Shown here: positions 26,284 through 35,463 of the stretch, piece after piece | Position numbering within the stretch: the first letter of the stretch is position 1 | How the letters are laid out: every line of letters starts with the position of its first letter | Assembly: GCA_900696525.1 (NCBI GenBank) | Contig: CAADGL010000021.1 | Span: 372,001 to 436,000, forward strand | Length of the DNA stretch: 64,000 nt | From: an uncultured Planctomycetota bacterium | Lineage (GTDB): Bacteria; Planctomycetota; Phycisphaerae; UBA1845; Fen-1342 | Reading direction: 5' to 3' | Translations under genes and position numbers: made by a program | Notes under the pieces: generated by a model | Seen by the model: only the letters and a program-made list of their open reading frames with translations | Told to the model about the DNA's origin: nothing | The model's database searches: none

Positions 26284-26949
26284 ATGTACAAACACGGCGA
26301 CCTGCGGATCGCGGTTTTTCCGGACCCGGCGTTCCAGGAAAACGGCATGCTCCTTTGGATCGAGGGCCACCCCGAATGCTGGATCGTCGACCCGGGCTTC
26401 GAGCCGCAGCCGCGGCAACTGCTTCGCGCTGCCGCCGAGCAGCGCCTGACGCCCATCGCGATCGTGCTCACCCATGCCCACGTGGATCACATCGCCGGGA
26501 TCGACGCCGTGCGGCATGGCTGCGGCGCACCGCTCGTCGCCCCGCGCGGCGAGGCCGCGCTTCTGGCCGACGCGGCGGAGAACCTGTCGGCGTTCATGGG
26601 GCTGCCGGTGACGGTCGCGCCCGCCGAGCAGACGATCGGGCCCGGCGACGTACTGGCGCTGGGGGCGTCGAGCTGGCAGGTGCTGGACGTGGCCGGGCAC
26701 TCCCCCGGCGGGGTGGCGTATTACTGCGCCGAGGCGGGCGTGGCGCTGGTTGGCGACGCGGTTTTCAGCGAGGGGATCGGCCGCACGGATTTTCCGCACA
26801 GCGATCACGCGCGGCTCATCCGCAACATCCGCGAGAACTTGCTGACGCTTCCCGGCGCAACCGTGCTGTACCCGGGGCACGGCCCGCGCACCACCATCGC
26901 GGACATCCGCAACTACAATCAGACGCTGCGGGAGGCGCTCGAGTCGTGA
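26284..26949 (+). CDS. MBL-fold metallo-hydrolase (glyoxalase II-like)
   Basis: A 221-residue hydrolase with a binuclear metal site. THAHVDHIAG is the HxHxDH motif, and further ligands are in AGHSPGGVAYYC, LVGDAVFSEGIGRTDFP and YPGHGPRTTI. The compact size and TLPGATVLYPGHGPRTTI resemble glyoxalase II or persulfide dioxygenase-like proteins, but the long C-terminal substrate domain of glyoxalase II is missing. Substrate unknown. GGAG lies 9 bases before the ATG. The next gene overlaps by GTGA, so the two are co-translated. Confidence 0.88.
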   Translation: MYKHGDLRIAVFPDPAFQENGMLLWIEGHPECWIVDPGFEPQPRQLLRAAAEQRLTPIAIVLTHAHVDHIAGIDAVRHGCGAPLVAPRGEAALLADAAENLSAFMGLPVTVAPAEQTIGPGDVLALGASSWQVLDVAGHSPGGVAYYCAEAGVALVGDAVFSEGIGRTDFPHSDHARLIRNIRENLLTLPGATVLYPGHGPRTTIADIRNYNQTLREALES

Positions 26950-27488
26950 CAAAAACGCTCCGCTGGCGATCGACGCGCGACGCCGGCGTGATCCTGCCGG
27001 CCGTCCTGCTCCTCGGCGGCTGCGCGGCGCCACGCGTCACCCTCGCCGAAGCCCTGCCGCAGGGCGGACGCGCGACGCCCTGGGAACTCGTCGGCTCGGT
27101 GTGGAGCGGCGACCTCGACGCGGCCGAGCAGGCCATCGGCGAGCAGGCCGCACACTGGCGGCCGCTGCAACCGCGTCGCGTCTGGCTCGCGCTCTACCGC
27201 CATGACCAGAAGCCCGCGGCCCGGCTGAGCGTCTGTGTTTTCGCGTTCGAAAGCCCCGACGCGGCGCATGCCGCGTATGAATCGCTGCGGCCCGGGCAGG
27301 CCGCGCCGTTCAACGCCGGCGACGCGGGCTGCTGGACGGATGACGGTGTGCGCTTCGTATGGGGACGACTCGTGTTTGACGTGTTTGGCAACCAGCCGCG
27401 TGGGCTCGCTCGTGCGGAGCAGGCCGCATATCTGGCCGGGTTCATCGAGCAGCGCATGCCGCCGGACCTGCCCTCGGAGCCGCGATGA
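26946..27488 (+). CDS. Lipoprotein of unknown function
   Basis: A 180-residue exported protein. The N-terminus has a signal ending in LLLGGC, a good lipobox, so it is probably lipid-anchored. The mature part has alternating hydrophobic strands (RVWLALYRHDQKPAARLSVCVFAF, GVRFVWGRLVFDVFG) and is rich in Trp. I recognise no family. It starts with GTG at 26946 overlapping the stop of the MBL gene and ends overlapping the next gene (ATGA). That suggests one operon with the substrate-binding protein and ATPase. Confidence 0.65.
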   Translation: MTKTLRWRSTRDAGVILPAVLLLGGCAAPRVTLAEALPQGGRATPWELVGSVWSGDLDAAEQAIGEQAAHWRPLQPRRVWLALYRHDQKPAARLSVCVFAFESPDAAHAAYESLRPGQAAPFNAGDAGCWTDDGVRFVWGRLVFDVFGNQPRGLARAEQAAYLAGFIEQRMPPDLPSEPR

Positions 27489-28492
27489 CCGGCCGATCTC
27501 CTTGTGTGCGGTCGCGGCTCCGCTTCCAGGCGGCCCTGCTGGCGATGCTGGCGGCCGCTTGCTCGCGGCCGCCTGGCCCGCTGAGCGGCGGCGTCCCCGC
27601 TCCCGCGACGCCGGCGCTCGAGGGCCTGACGCTGCGCGACTGGCCCAGCGAGCCATGCACCGATCCGGCGGACGCCGGCGCGCCGCGCCTGCGGATCGTC
27701 TCGGCGGCGCCGAGCGTGACGGAGATCTGCTGCGCGTTGGGGCTGTGCGACCAGCTCGTCGGCCGCACGCGCTACTGCGTGCACCCGCCCGGGGTCAGCG
27801 ACGTGCCGTCGATCGGCGCGCTGCTGGACACGAACGTTGAGGCGCTGCTGGCCTTGAAGCCCGATCTGGTGATTCTCGCGGGCACCAGCCGGCTGATGGC
27901 CGACCGTCTGGCCCCGCTGCCGCTGCGCATCGAGTCAGTTCCGGACGCGGCGCTCGAAGACATCTGGACGTCCGTCCGCCGCGTCGGCGAGCTCACCGGT
28001 CGCCGGCGCTCGGCCCAACGGCTGATCGACGGCATCCGCGCCGAGCTGGACGCGGTGGTCTTGCAGCGCAAGCGCCGAGACGCGCCGCGCGTGCTGATCG
28101 TGCCGGGTGTGCTCGCGACGCCCCCGGCGCCGCCGACGGTTGCCGGCCCGGGGTCTTTCTACGATGATTTGCTGAAGCTCGGCGGGCTGCGGAACGCGGC
28201 GCCGGAGGGGCATCGCGGGTTCGCGGCCCTCTCGCTCGAAGCCCTGACGCGCATCGACCCGGACGTGATCATCGAGCTCGATCCGGACGGCCGCGCCCGG
28301 CCGGGCGGCCACGCGGACGCCCTTGCCGCCTGGAGCGCGGTCGGCCCGCTGCACGCCGTGCGGGAGCGACGCGTCTTTGTTCTGTGCGGCGGTGAGCACT
28401 ATCTGCCCGGGCCGCGCATCGCTGGAACGCTGCATGCCATCTGCACGCTTGTCGACGGACCGCCCGGCGCCGCTGGCGACGGCACGCGCTGA
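27485..28492 (+). CDS. Helical-backbone metal/corrinoid receptor (BtuF-like) lipoprotein
   Basis: A 335-residue ABC-type substrate-binding protein of the class that carries vitamin B12, heme or ferric siderophores. A lipoprotein-like signal (LLAMLAAACS) precedes RIVSAAPSVTEICCALGLCDQLVGRTRYC, the typical start of BtuF-type proteins. LLALKPDLVILAG and the later GGLRNAAPEGHRGFAALSLEAL are further signatures. The corresponding ATPase follows, but no permease gene is present. Gene order and family suggest cobalamin or iron uptake; the ligand cannot be fixed from sequence. Confidence 0.82.
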   Translation: MTGRSPCVRSRLRFQAALLAMLAAACSRPPGPLSGGVPAPATPALEGLTLRDWPSEPCTDPADAGAPRLRIVSAAPSVTEICCALGLCDQLVGRTRYCVHPPGVSDVPSIGALLDTNVEALLALKPDLVILAGTSRLMADRLAPLPLRIESVPDAALEDIWTSVRRVGELTGRRRSAQRLIDGIRAELDAVVLQRKRRDAPRVLIVPGVLATPPAPPTVAGPGSFYDDLLKLGGLRNAAPEGHRGFAALSLEALTRIDPDVIIELDPDGRARPGGHADALAAWSAVGPLHAVRERRVFVLCGGEHYLPGPRIAGTLHAICTLVDGPPGAAGDGTR

Positions 28493-29270
28493 ATCCTGGC
28501 GGCTGGCGCTGGCCGACGTGGACGTTCATCGCGGGCAACGGCGGGTCCTGCACGGCGCCACAATGGAGATCGGGCCTGGCGAGTGCGTCGCGCTGATCGG
28601 CCCGAACGGCGCCGGCAAGACCACGCTGCTGCTCACGATGCTGGGACTGCTGCGGCCGGCGCGCGGCAGGGTCGAGCTGGACGGCCGGCCGCTGCGGCGA
28701 TTCTCGACGGCGGCGCGCGGGCGGTTCTGTGCCTACCTGCCGCAGACCACCGAGCGGCTGCCGGGCTTCAGCGTCTACGAGCTGGCGACGCTCTCGCGCA
28801 ATCCGCACGTCCGGCCGCTGCAACCGCTGACCGCGCACGACCTCGACGCGGTGCGCGGCGCCATCCGCGACTGCGGCCTCGCCGGGCTCGCCCACCGGCC
28901 GGTCAACGCGCTGAGCGGCGGCGAGCGCAAGCGCGCCTTGCTCGCGGCCGCGTTGGCGCAGGAGCCGTCGCTGCTCCTGCTGGACGAGCCGAGCGCCGCC
29001 CTTGATCCGGCGCACCAGGTCGAGCTCGCGCGGCTCCTAAGAAAGTGGCTCGAAGAACCGCGGCGTTCGCTCGTGTTCGTCAGCCACGATCTGCAACTGC
29101 CGAGCGTGCTGGGGGCGCGCGTCGTGGCGCTGTGTGACGGCCGCGTCGTCGCCGACGGGCCGGGCGCGGCAGTGCTCACGCCCGCCATGCTTCAGCGCGT
29201 CTTCGGCACGAGCTTCGAGACCGCTGTCGCGGCGCAGGGCCGCGCCTACCTGCTGCCGCAATGGGGCTGA
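28434..29270 (+). CDS. ABC transporter ATP-binding protein (FecE/BtuD type)
   Basis: A 278-residue nucleotide-binding subunit. Walker A is GPNGAGKTT, the signature motif NALSGGERKR, Walker B LLLLDEPSAALD and the switch His in VFVSHD. It resembles ATPases of iron-siderophore and B12 importers. The chosen ATG at 28434 overlaps the binding-protein gene by 59 bases; a later GTG is possible. The missing membrane subunit means the transporter must borrow a permease encoded elsewhere, or it is a remnant. Confidence 0.88.
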   Translation: MPSARLSTDRPAPLATARAESWRLALADVDVHRGQRRVLHGATMEIGPGECVALIGPNGAGKTTLLLTMLGLLRPARGRVELDGRPLRRFSTAARGRFCAYLPQTTERLPGFSVYELATLSRNPHVRPLQPLTAHDLDAVRGAIRDCGLAGLAHRPVNALSGGERKRALLAAALAQEPSLLLLDEPSAALDPAHQVELARLLRKWLEEPRRSLVFVSHDLQLPSVLGARVVALCDGRVVADGPGAAVLTPAMLQRVFGTSFETAVAAQGRAYLLPQWG

Positions 29271-29298
29271 TCCCCGGCCGGCGTCGGACCCCGCGGTT

Positions 29299-29700
29299 TC
29301 ACGCTGAATCCTCATGCTCCGGCGGCAGCTCGATCAGCTCGAACGTGTTTCCGTCCGGGTCGGCGATCGTGACGACGCGCAGGCCGTTGTAGGTCTCGAC
29401 CTCGCCCTCCCGCGACCCGCCGTGCTCCAGCGCGCGGCTCAGCGCCAGGTCGAAGTCGGTCGTCGTCAGGTCGAAGCGAATCGTCGGGCGCGTGCCGAGG
29501 GGCGGGCGAGCGCCGGGTTCCCAGGGGTCGACCGGCCCCAGCAGGCGGATCGATCCGCCGTCGGAGAAATCGAGCCGCGCCCAGCCGCTGGCGCGGCTGA
29601 TCTCGCGCTCGGCCACTTCCAGCCCGAGCCCATCGGCCCAGAAGCGCAGCGCCAGCTCGAAGTCCGTCACGTAGATGTGAATATCGCCGATCGAAACCAC
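29299..29700 (-). CDS. VOC/glyoxalase-bleomycin resistance family protein
   Basis: A 133-residue vicinal-oxygen-chelate fold protein made of two beta-alpha-beta-beta-beta repeats. IGDIHIYVTDFELALRFWADGLGLEV opens the first module and TTTDFDLALSRALEHGG the second, with the terminal IADPDGNTFELIEL typical of the family. The metal-binding His is in IHIYV and the Glu in FELIE. Substrate unknown; members include lactoylglutathione lyases and antibiotic-binding proteins. The GTG at 29700 has GAGG at good spacing. It converges on the ABC ATPase with a 28-bp gap. Confidence 0.85.
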   Translation of the reverse strand: MVSIGDIHIYVTDFELALRFWADGLGLEVAEREISRASGWARLDFSDGGSIRLLGPVDPWEPGARPPLGTRPTIRFDLTTTDFDLALSRALEHGGSREGEVETYNGLRVVTIADPDGNTFELIELPPEHEDSA

Positions 29701-29734
29701 TGCGCACCTCGTCCATCGCGGCGACCGGCGCCGG

Positions 29735-31003
29735 CTAAGTCCGGTGCGCCTCAAGCCCCAGGTCGCGCCGGCAACGCGCCCCCTCGAAGCGAATTCCGTC
29801 GACCACCGCATACGCCCGCGCGCGGGCCGCGTGCAACGTCTCGCCCAGCGCCGTCACACCCAGCACCCGCCCGCCCGTCGCCATGACGCGTCCCCCTTCG
29901 AGCGTCGTGCCCGCGTGGAAGACGGCCAGGTCGTCACTCGGCCCCTCCGGCAACCCGCTGATGACCGCCGGCGGCGAGCTCTTTTCCGGGTAGCCCGCCG
30001 AGGCCATCACCACGCACAGGGCCGAGCGCGCATCCCAGGTCAGCTCCATTTGGTCGAGCCGGCCGTCGCACGCCGCCTCCAGCACGTCCAGCACGTCGCT
30101 GCGCAGCCGCATGACCAGCGCCTGCGTCTCCGGGTCGCCGAATCGGCAATTGAACTCCAGCACTTTCGGGCCGCCGGGGGTCAGCATGAGGCCGACGTAC
30201 AGCACGCCGCAGTAGTGGACGCCCTCGCGCACCAGGGCGTCGACAACGGGCACGAGGATCTGCTCCTCGACCTGTCGCAGCGTGGCCTGGTCGAGGAAAG
30301 CCGTCGGCGAGAACGAGCCCATGCCGCCGGTGTTCGGCCCCTCGTCCCCGTCGCGCAGGCGCTTGTAGTCCTGCGCCGGCTCCAGCACCAGGATCGTGTG
30401 CCCGTCCACGATCGCCATCAGCGACGCCTCGCGACCGACCAGCCGCTCCTCGACAATGATCCTGGCGCCCGCGGCGCCGAACACGCGGTCGCGCAGGATG
30501 CGCTCGGCGGCGAGGATCGCCTCCGCCGGGTCGGCGCACATGATCACGCCCTTGCCCTTCGCCAGTCCGGCCGCCTTGACAACCAGCGGCTCGTCGCGAC
30601 TCGAAATGTACTTGCGCGCCTGCCCGTAGTCGCTGAACTCGCGGTACTCCGCCGTCGGGATCGCATGCTGCCGCATGACCTGCTTGGCGTAGCCCTTGTC
30701 GGCCTCGATGCGGGCGGCGGCGGCCGACGGGCCGAAGATGCGCAGCCCGGCCGCTCTGAACGCATCGGCGATGCCCAGCGCCAGCGGCTCTTCGGGCCCG
30801 ACGACCGTCAACCCGACGCCCTCGCGCCGCGCCACCGAAAGCGCCAGCCCCACGTCGTTCGCGTCGCCGGGAATGTTGACGCCCAGGGCGGCGGTGCCGG
30901 CGTTTCCGGGCAGGATGAAGAGCTTGCCGAGCCGCGGGGAGCGCGCCAGCAGGTGGCACAGCGCGTGCTCACGTCCGCCCGCCCCGATGACGAGTACGTT
31001 CAT
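29735..31003 (-). CDS. purD: Phosphoribosylamine-glycine ligase
   Basis: GAR synthetase joins phosphoribosylamine and glycine with ATP in purine synthesis. The N-terminus MNVLVIGAGGREHALCHLLA is diagnostic, as are VGPEEPLALGIADAF, KAAGLAKGKGVIMC, NTGGMGSFSPT and LEFNCRFGDPETQA in the ATP-grasp domain. Length is standard at 422 residues. It is directly downstream of the receptor kinase with a 16-bp gap, so both may be on one transcript. Confidence 0.97.
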   Translation of the reverse strand: MNVLVIGAGGREHALCHLLARSPRLGKLFILPGNAGTAALGVNIPGDANDVGLALSVARREGVGLTVVGPEEPLALGIADAFRAAGLRIFGPSAAAARIEADKGYAKQVMRQHAIPTAEYREFSDYGQARKYISSRDEPLVVKAAGLAKGKGVIMCADPAEAILAAERILRDRVFGAAGARIIVEERLVGREASLMAIVDGHTILVLEPAQDYKRLRDGDEGPNTGGMGSFSPTAFLDQATLRQVEEQILVPVVDALVREGVHYCGVLYVGLMLTPGGPKVLEFNCRFGDPETQALVMRLRSDVLDVLEAACDGRLDQMELTWDARSALCVVMASAGYPEKSSPPAVISGLPEGPSDDLAVFHAGTTLEGGRVMATGGRVLGVTALGETLHAARARAYAVVDGIRFEGARCRRDLGLEAHRT

Positions 31004-31019
31004 GAAGGCAGATCATACG

Positions 31020-34000
31020 TCAGGGAGCGGCGTTTGAAAGCTGTCGCAGGCGATGCCGCGCCCACGCCGAGGGCCAACCGTCGCTCGCCAGGTCGATGCA
31101 GAGCTGATACTGCTGCCGGGCCGTTTCCAGGTCGCCCGCCTTCCGCGCCCGCTCGCCGGCGAAGAACTCGATGTCGTCGCGATAGGCCAGCCAGCGCTCC
31201 CGGAACTGCGAAAGCAGCGCCTGGAGCGTTGCCGTCCACTGGCTCTGCTCGGCCTGGCCCAGCAGGTAGCTGCCGACCACGATCGCCGCGACCTGGTCCA
31301 CCGCGCTGCCGCGCTCGCCGAGCGGCCCCAGCCGGTCCAGGCTCCGCAGCACGCCCTGCGCCTCCTCCTGGCGTCCCGAAAGGTAGTGCGCCGCGATCAG
31401 CTCCAGCCGCAGCCGCGCCATATCCGGCACGCTCAGCCCGGGAGCGTCGAGCAGTCGCGTCAGCAGGTCGGCCGCCACGCCCGGCTCGTCCAGCACATAG
31501 GCGCACTCCGCCAGCCGCCATTGCGTCACGCTGTCAATCCGGTCTTCCAGGCGCTGCGCGCCTGCGGCGAGCAGCTCGCGGGCCAGCTCATAGTGACCGC
31601 CGGCGTATGCCGCGTGCCCGAGGCGCAGCAGCTCATCGGCGCTGGCGGGCTGGCGCAGCCGCTCGATCCACCCCGGGCGCACGGCGCGCCCCGGGGTTCG
31701 CAGCACGGCGCAGGCAATCGCCAGCCGCGCGGCTCTCGCGCGGGCCTCGTCGTGCGCGGCAAGCCGGTTGGCCGCCTGCCACGCGGCATAGGGCTGGTTG
31801 TCCGAGAGCTTCCGGGCGATCTCCCGCTCCAGCCCCAGCGGGCGGTTGAGCGCGATCAGCGGGTCCGCCACGCTGTAATCGTATTCGTACACGGCGCCGC
31901 GCTCGCTCAGCAGCAACGTGTCACCGCCGCCGGCCCACGCGGCCATCGGGACCCCGCTGCTGTCGTCGAACGTCCAGCGCGCCAGCCGGTCCAGGGTCTC
32001 GACCTCGTACAGCGTCAGCGCCCCATCGACCGTGCGCACGCTCAGCACGTCGGCCCGCGCGTTGAACCCGAGGGCGGTTGCGGCCGCCCCGTGCGAAATC
32101 CGCCCTTTCTCGCTCGTGTCGAGCACCGACAGCACCCGCACCGTTCCATCCTCGCACGCCACCGCCAGCCACCGCCCGTGCGCGTCGATCGCCATCCGTG
32201 TCGGCGGCGAATCGAGCTGCGCCCACGCCGCCGGCGCCCGCGCGCCCTCGATCAGCGCGGCCGTCGCCGGCGGCCGTGGCAGGGCCGCATCCGGCAGCAG
32301 CAGCAGCTCGCCGCTCGAACGCGCAACCAGCAGATCGTCGGAGCCGGGGAGAAAGAGCATGTCGCGCACGGCGCTGCCCATCAGGCGGACGCTCGGCGCC
32401 GCCGGCGCGGGCAGGCCAGGCGCCGCCGGACGCGGGAATAATCCGCGGCGCGTCAACTGGGCGAAGTAGATGATCTGCTCGTCGCCGGCCGGCGAGCGCG
32501 CATACAGCGCCAGCCGGTTTCCATCGCTGTTCATCGCCATCCGGGCCAGCAGGGGCGCTTTCGGGTGCCCCCAATCCAGCGCCTGGGAGCGCGGCCGCCC
32601 CGGCGCCTCGACCCAGACGCGCGACCCCACGCGCAGCGCCAGTCGCCCGCCATCCCCGCTCAGCGCCAGACCCACGTCGCTGAGGTCCGATCCGGGCAGC
32701 AGGTTGACCAGCGCCGGCAGGCGGCTCCGGCGCACCACCGCCCCGCGCTCGCCCTGCACCGAGTAGGTCGCGATGCGCCCGTCCGCGTCGATCAGGCTGA
32801 CGCTCGACGCGTCGGCCGAGACCGCCCAGGCCGTCGGCGCGCGATCGTGCACGAGCCGGTGCCGGTTGCGCTCCGCCATCGGCGACCAGCGCGTCAGCAC
32901 GCCGCGCTGGTCGAGCGTCAACACACGGCTCCCGTCCCGGCTCAGCCGCAGGGCCAGCAGGGCGCCTTTCGTCACGCTGCGCGTCTCGGGCGCGCGGCCC
33001 GCCCGGTGAACCTCCACCTCGCCGGACCGCCGCCCCAGCACGATCGGCCCGTCGCCCCGGCGCACGTCGAGCAGCTCCCGCCCGCGCGTGTCCGAGAGGA
33101 GTCGCCCGGCGACGCGCCATTCGCCGCCCTGCGAATCCACGACGTCGAGCGCGTCGGCCAGCACCGCCAGCCGCCCATCGTCCAGCAGACACACGTCCCG
33201 CGCCGGCCCGGCGTAGGCCAGCTTCGGCGAATCGTCGCCGGCCGCGCCATCGAGCTCGATCACCTCCACGCCCGCCGACGTGGGTACGGCCAGCATTCCA
33301 CGCCGTGCAAGCAGCCGCGGGGCGGACGTTGCGGCGGCCCGCAGTTCCCAGCGCTTCGCCGGCGCGTCCGTCCCGGAATGCAGCAGCCAGGCGCGACGCT
33401 CGCCCACGATCACCACCAGCCCCTGCCACGCGAACGCGTGCAGCGGGGCCGACACCTCCGGCAAACCATGAACCGCGATCGGCTCCGGACTGCCGATGCG
33501 CCACAGCCCCGCCCAGTTCGGCCCGGCGACCGCGACCGTGCCGTCGTCGCCGATGCTGACCGCGTGAACATCCTGCGGCGTCGGGAACCACGCCAGAGGG
33601 GCGCCGGATGCGGCGTCGCGAACGCTGACCGCGCGCGAGGCTTCGCAAATGACGACCTTCGACCCGTCGGGCGAGAAGCCCGCCAGGCTCGCGGGAGCAA
33701 AGGACAAGACCCACGCGCCGTCGTCGCCGGTTTCGAGGTAATAGCGGCGGAGCGCCCAGAGCGCGCCGGCGTCCTCGACCTCGCCGCCGAGGGCCTCCCA
33801 GAAGCTGTCGCGGGCCTCGAAGAGGTCATTCTGGGCGAGGGCCAGGTTTCCGCGCTGGACGCGCTGGCGGACGAGGGCCTGCTTGAGGTCGACGGTGGCG
33901 GCCTCGAGCAGAAACGAGGTGCGCTCGGCGTCGCGGCGCGCCTCGGCCTCGGCGGCGGCGGCGGCCTGGGCGGCGGCGGCCTCGCGGCGCAGGGCGTCGC

Positions 34001-35198
34001 CGAGCTGCTCGACCTTGTAGCGGGCGTCGCGCTCGCGCGTGTACATGGCGGCCAGCACGAGCACGAAGCTGATGAGCATCAACAGCAGCAGGCCGGCGAC
34101 GCCGGCCTGCACGCGATAGCGCCGCAGCGTCTTGCGCAGCATGTAGAAGCCGCTGGCGCGCTTGGCTTCGACTGGTTCGCCGGCCAGGTAGTGGCGCAGG
34201 TCGCGGGACAGCTCGCCGGCCGTCTGGTAGCGCCGCGCGGGGTCTTTGTCCAGCGCCTTCAGCAGGATCGTCTCGAGCTCGTCGTCCACCAGCCGGCCGA
34301 AACGCGACTCGGCGCGCACGCTTCGCGGACGCAGCGGGTCCTCGTGCACGATCCGCTGAAGCACGTCGCCCAGCGCCCCGGTCACCTGGTACGGCGGCCG
34401 GCCCAGCAGGCTCTCGTAGCACAATACGCCGAGGCTGTAGACGTCGCTGCGGACGTCGATGTCGGTGGAGCCGGCGGCCTGCTCGGGCGACATGTACGCG
34501 ATCGTGCCGATGACCTGGCCGGTGGTGGACACGACCGCCAGCGTCGTATCGCCGGGATCGCCGCTGCGCTGCTCCTTGGCCAGGCCGAAGTCCAGAACAT
34601 GCGGGTGCCCCTCGGCGTCAACCAGGATGTTTGAGGGCTTCAGGTCGCGATGGATCACGCCCCGCTGGTGGGCGAAGTTCACCGCCTCGGCCACCTCCGC
34701 CAGCAGCGTCAGCACCTGGGGCAAGGGGGGCGCGTGCTGGCGCAGATAGTGGTCAAGCCGCTGCCCATCGATCAGCTCCATCGCGAAGAAGTAGCGGCCG
34801 TGACTGATGCCCGAATCGAGAATGCCGACGATGTGCGGATGCCGCAGCGACGCGGCCAGCTCGATCTCGCGCTCGAAGCGCCGCCGGGTCGCCTCGCTGG
34901 CGAACGGCCCCTCCAGCAGCACCTTGAGCGCCACGGGCCGCTTGGTCCCGAGCTGCACGGCCCGGTAGACGACGCCCTGTCCGCCGCGGTGCAGCTCCTC
35001 GGTCAGCTCGTATCCGGGCACCATCGACTGGGCCGCGGCCAGGTCGGCCCCGAACGCCGGCGCGCTGCCGCTGATCCGCGTCGGTTCGTCGGCCGACGTG
35101 CTGCCGCGCGAGCTGTCGCGCAGGGCGGCCGCTCGCCCGGGCGCCGCGGACGCTCCGGAGCCGGACTTCGAAGGAGGATTCGACCGCGGATCACTCAT
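31020..35198 (-). CDS. Transmembrane serine/threonine kinase with WD40-like sensor and TPR region
   Basis: A 1392-residue eukaryote-like (Hanks-type) kinase. The catalytic domain (about 62-330) has LHRGGQGVVY as Gly loop, VALKVL with the ATP Lys, VIHRDLKPSNILV and VLDFGLAK, so it should be active. One membrane helix follows (AGVAGLLLLMLISFVLVLAA, about 365-385), then an Ala/Glu-rich coiled coil (390-430). About 600 residues of WD40-like or beta-propeller strands come next (480-1090) and a helical TPR-like C-terminus (1150-1390). The family phosphorylates Ser/Thr on target proteins. The very large sensor region is typical of planctomycete kinases. Its signal is unknown. Confidence 0.9.
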   Translation of the reverse strand: MSDPRSNPPSKSGSGASAAPGRAAALRDSSRGSTSADEPTRISGSAPAFGADLAAAQSMVPGYELTEELHRGGQGVVYRAVQLGTKRPVALKVLLEGPFASEATRRRFEREIELAASLRHPHIVGILDSGISHGRYFFAMELIDGQRLDHYLRQHAPPLPQVLTLLAEVAEAVNFAHQRGVIHRDLKPSNILVDAEGHPHVLDFGLAKEQRSGDPGDTTLAVVSTTGQVIGTIAYMSPEQAAGSTDIDVRSDVYSLGVLCYESLLGRPPYQVTGALGDVLQRIVHEDPLRPRSVRAESRFGRLVDDELETILLKALDKDPARRYQTAGELSRDLRHYLAGEPVEAKRASGFYMLRKTLRRYRVQAGVAGLLLLMLISFVLVLAAMYTRERDARYKVEQLGDALRREAAAAQAAAAAEAEARRDAERTSFLLEAATVDLKQALVRQRVQRGNLALAQNDLFEARDSFWEALGGEVEDAGALWALRRYYLETGDDGAWVLSFAPASLAGFSPDGSKVVICEASRAVSVRDAASGAPLAWFPTPQDVHAVSIGDDGTVAVAGPNWAGLWRIGSPEPIAVHGLPEVSAPLHAFAWQGLVVIVGERRAWLLHSGTDAPAKRWELRAAATSAPRLLARRGMLAVPTSAGVEVIELDGAAGDDSPKLAYAGPARDVCLLDDGRLAVLADALDVVDSQGGEWRVAGRLLSDTRGRELLDVRRGDGPIVLGRRSGEVEVHRAGRAPETRSVTKGALLALRLSRDGSRVLTLDQRGVLTRWSPMAERNRHRLVHDRAPTAWAVSADASSVSLIDADGRIATYSVQGERGAVVRRSRLPALVNLLPGSDLSDVGLALSGDGGRLALRVGSRVWVEAPGRPRSQALDWGHPKAPLLARMAMNSDGNRLALYARSPAGDEQIIYFAQLTRRGLFPRPAAPGLPAPAAPSVRLMGSAVRDMLFLPGSDDLLVARSSGELLLLPDAALPRPPATAALIEGARAPAAWAQLDSPPTRMAIDAHGRWLAVACEDGTVRVLSVLDTSEKGRISHGAAATALGFNARADVLSVRTVDGALTLYEVETLDRLARWTFDDSSGVPMAAWAGGGDTLLLSERGAVYEYDYSVADPLIALNRPLGLEREIARKLSDNQPYAAWQAANRLAAHDEARARAARLAIACAVLRTPGRAVRPGWIERLRQPASADELLRLGHAAYAGGHYELARELLAAGAQRLEDRIDSVTQWRLAECAYVLDEPGVAADLLTRLLDAPGLSVPDMARLRLELIAAHYLSGRQEEAQGVLRSLDRLGPLGERGSAVDQVAAIVVGSYLLGQAEQSQWTATLQALLSQFRERWLAYRDDIEFFAGERARKAGDLETARQQYQLCIDLASDGWPSAWARHRLRQLSNAAP

Positions 35199-35463
35199 CC
35201 AGGCGCCATCGCGGGGCTGTCGGCTGCGACTGTCGGTTACGGCGCGAGGCGCGCCCCAGGCGCGCCCACGTGAAGCTGCACAATGATTCTACGATCGGTC
35301 CGCCGGCCGCCGAAGGGCCGCGGCCATACACGTCCGCACAGATTGGGCGCGCGGGGCGCGCCCCTGCACCACCTTATACACCCGATCGCCCGCCCGGGTT
35401 CAACTCGCCGCCGGACGCGCCAACCGCTATAAGACAGGACGATCGAGCGGCGGAGGCGCTTTC
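35199..35463. promoter_or_regulatory. Divergent promoter region, kinase / membrane protein
   Basis: A 265-bp region without a gene. TATAAG at 35428-35433 is a good -10 box for the plus-strand membrane protein, giving a leader of roughly 25 bases with GGAGG before its ATG. On the minus strand TAGAAT at 35291-35286 is a candidate -10 for the kinase. No clear -35 boxes are seen. Confidence 0.4.

Noticed and set aside
23526-26900. Plus-strand open frame running opposite hypF and into the following genes
   Set aside because: It is antisense to conserved HypF motifs; only its last 180 codons (from 26946) form a real gene, which has its own GTG overlapping the preceding stop.
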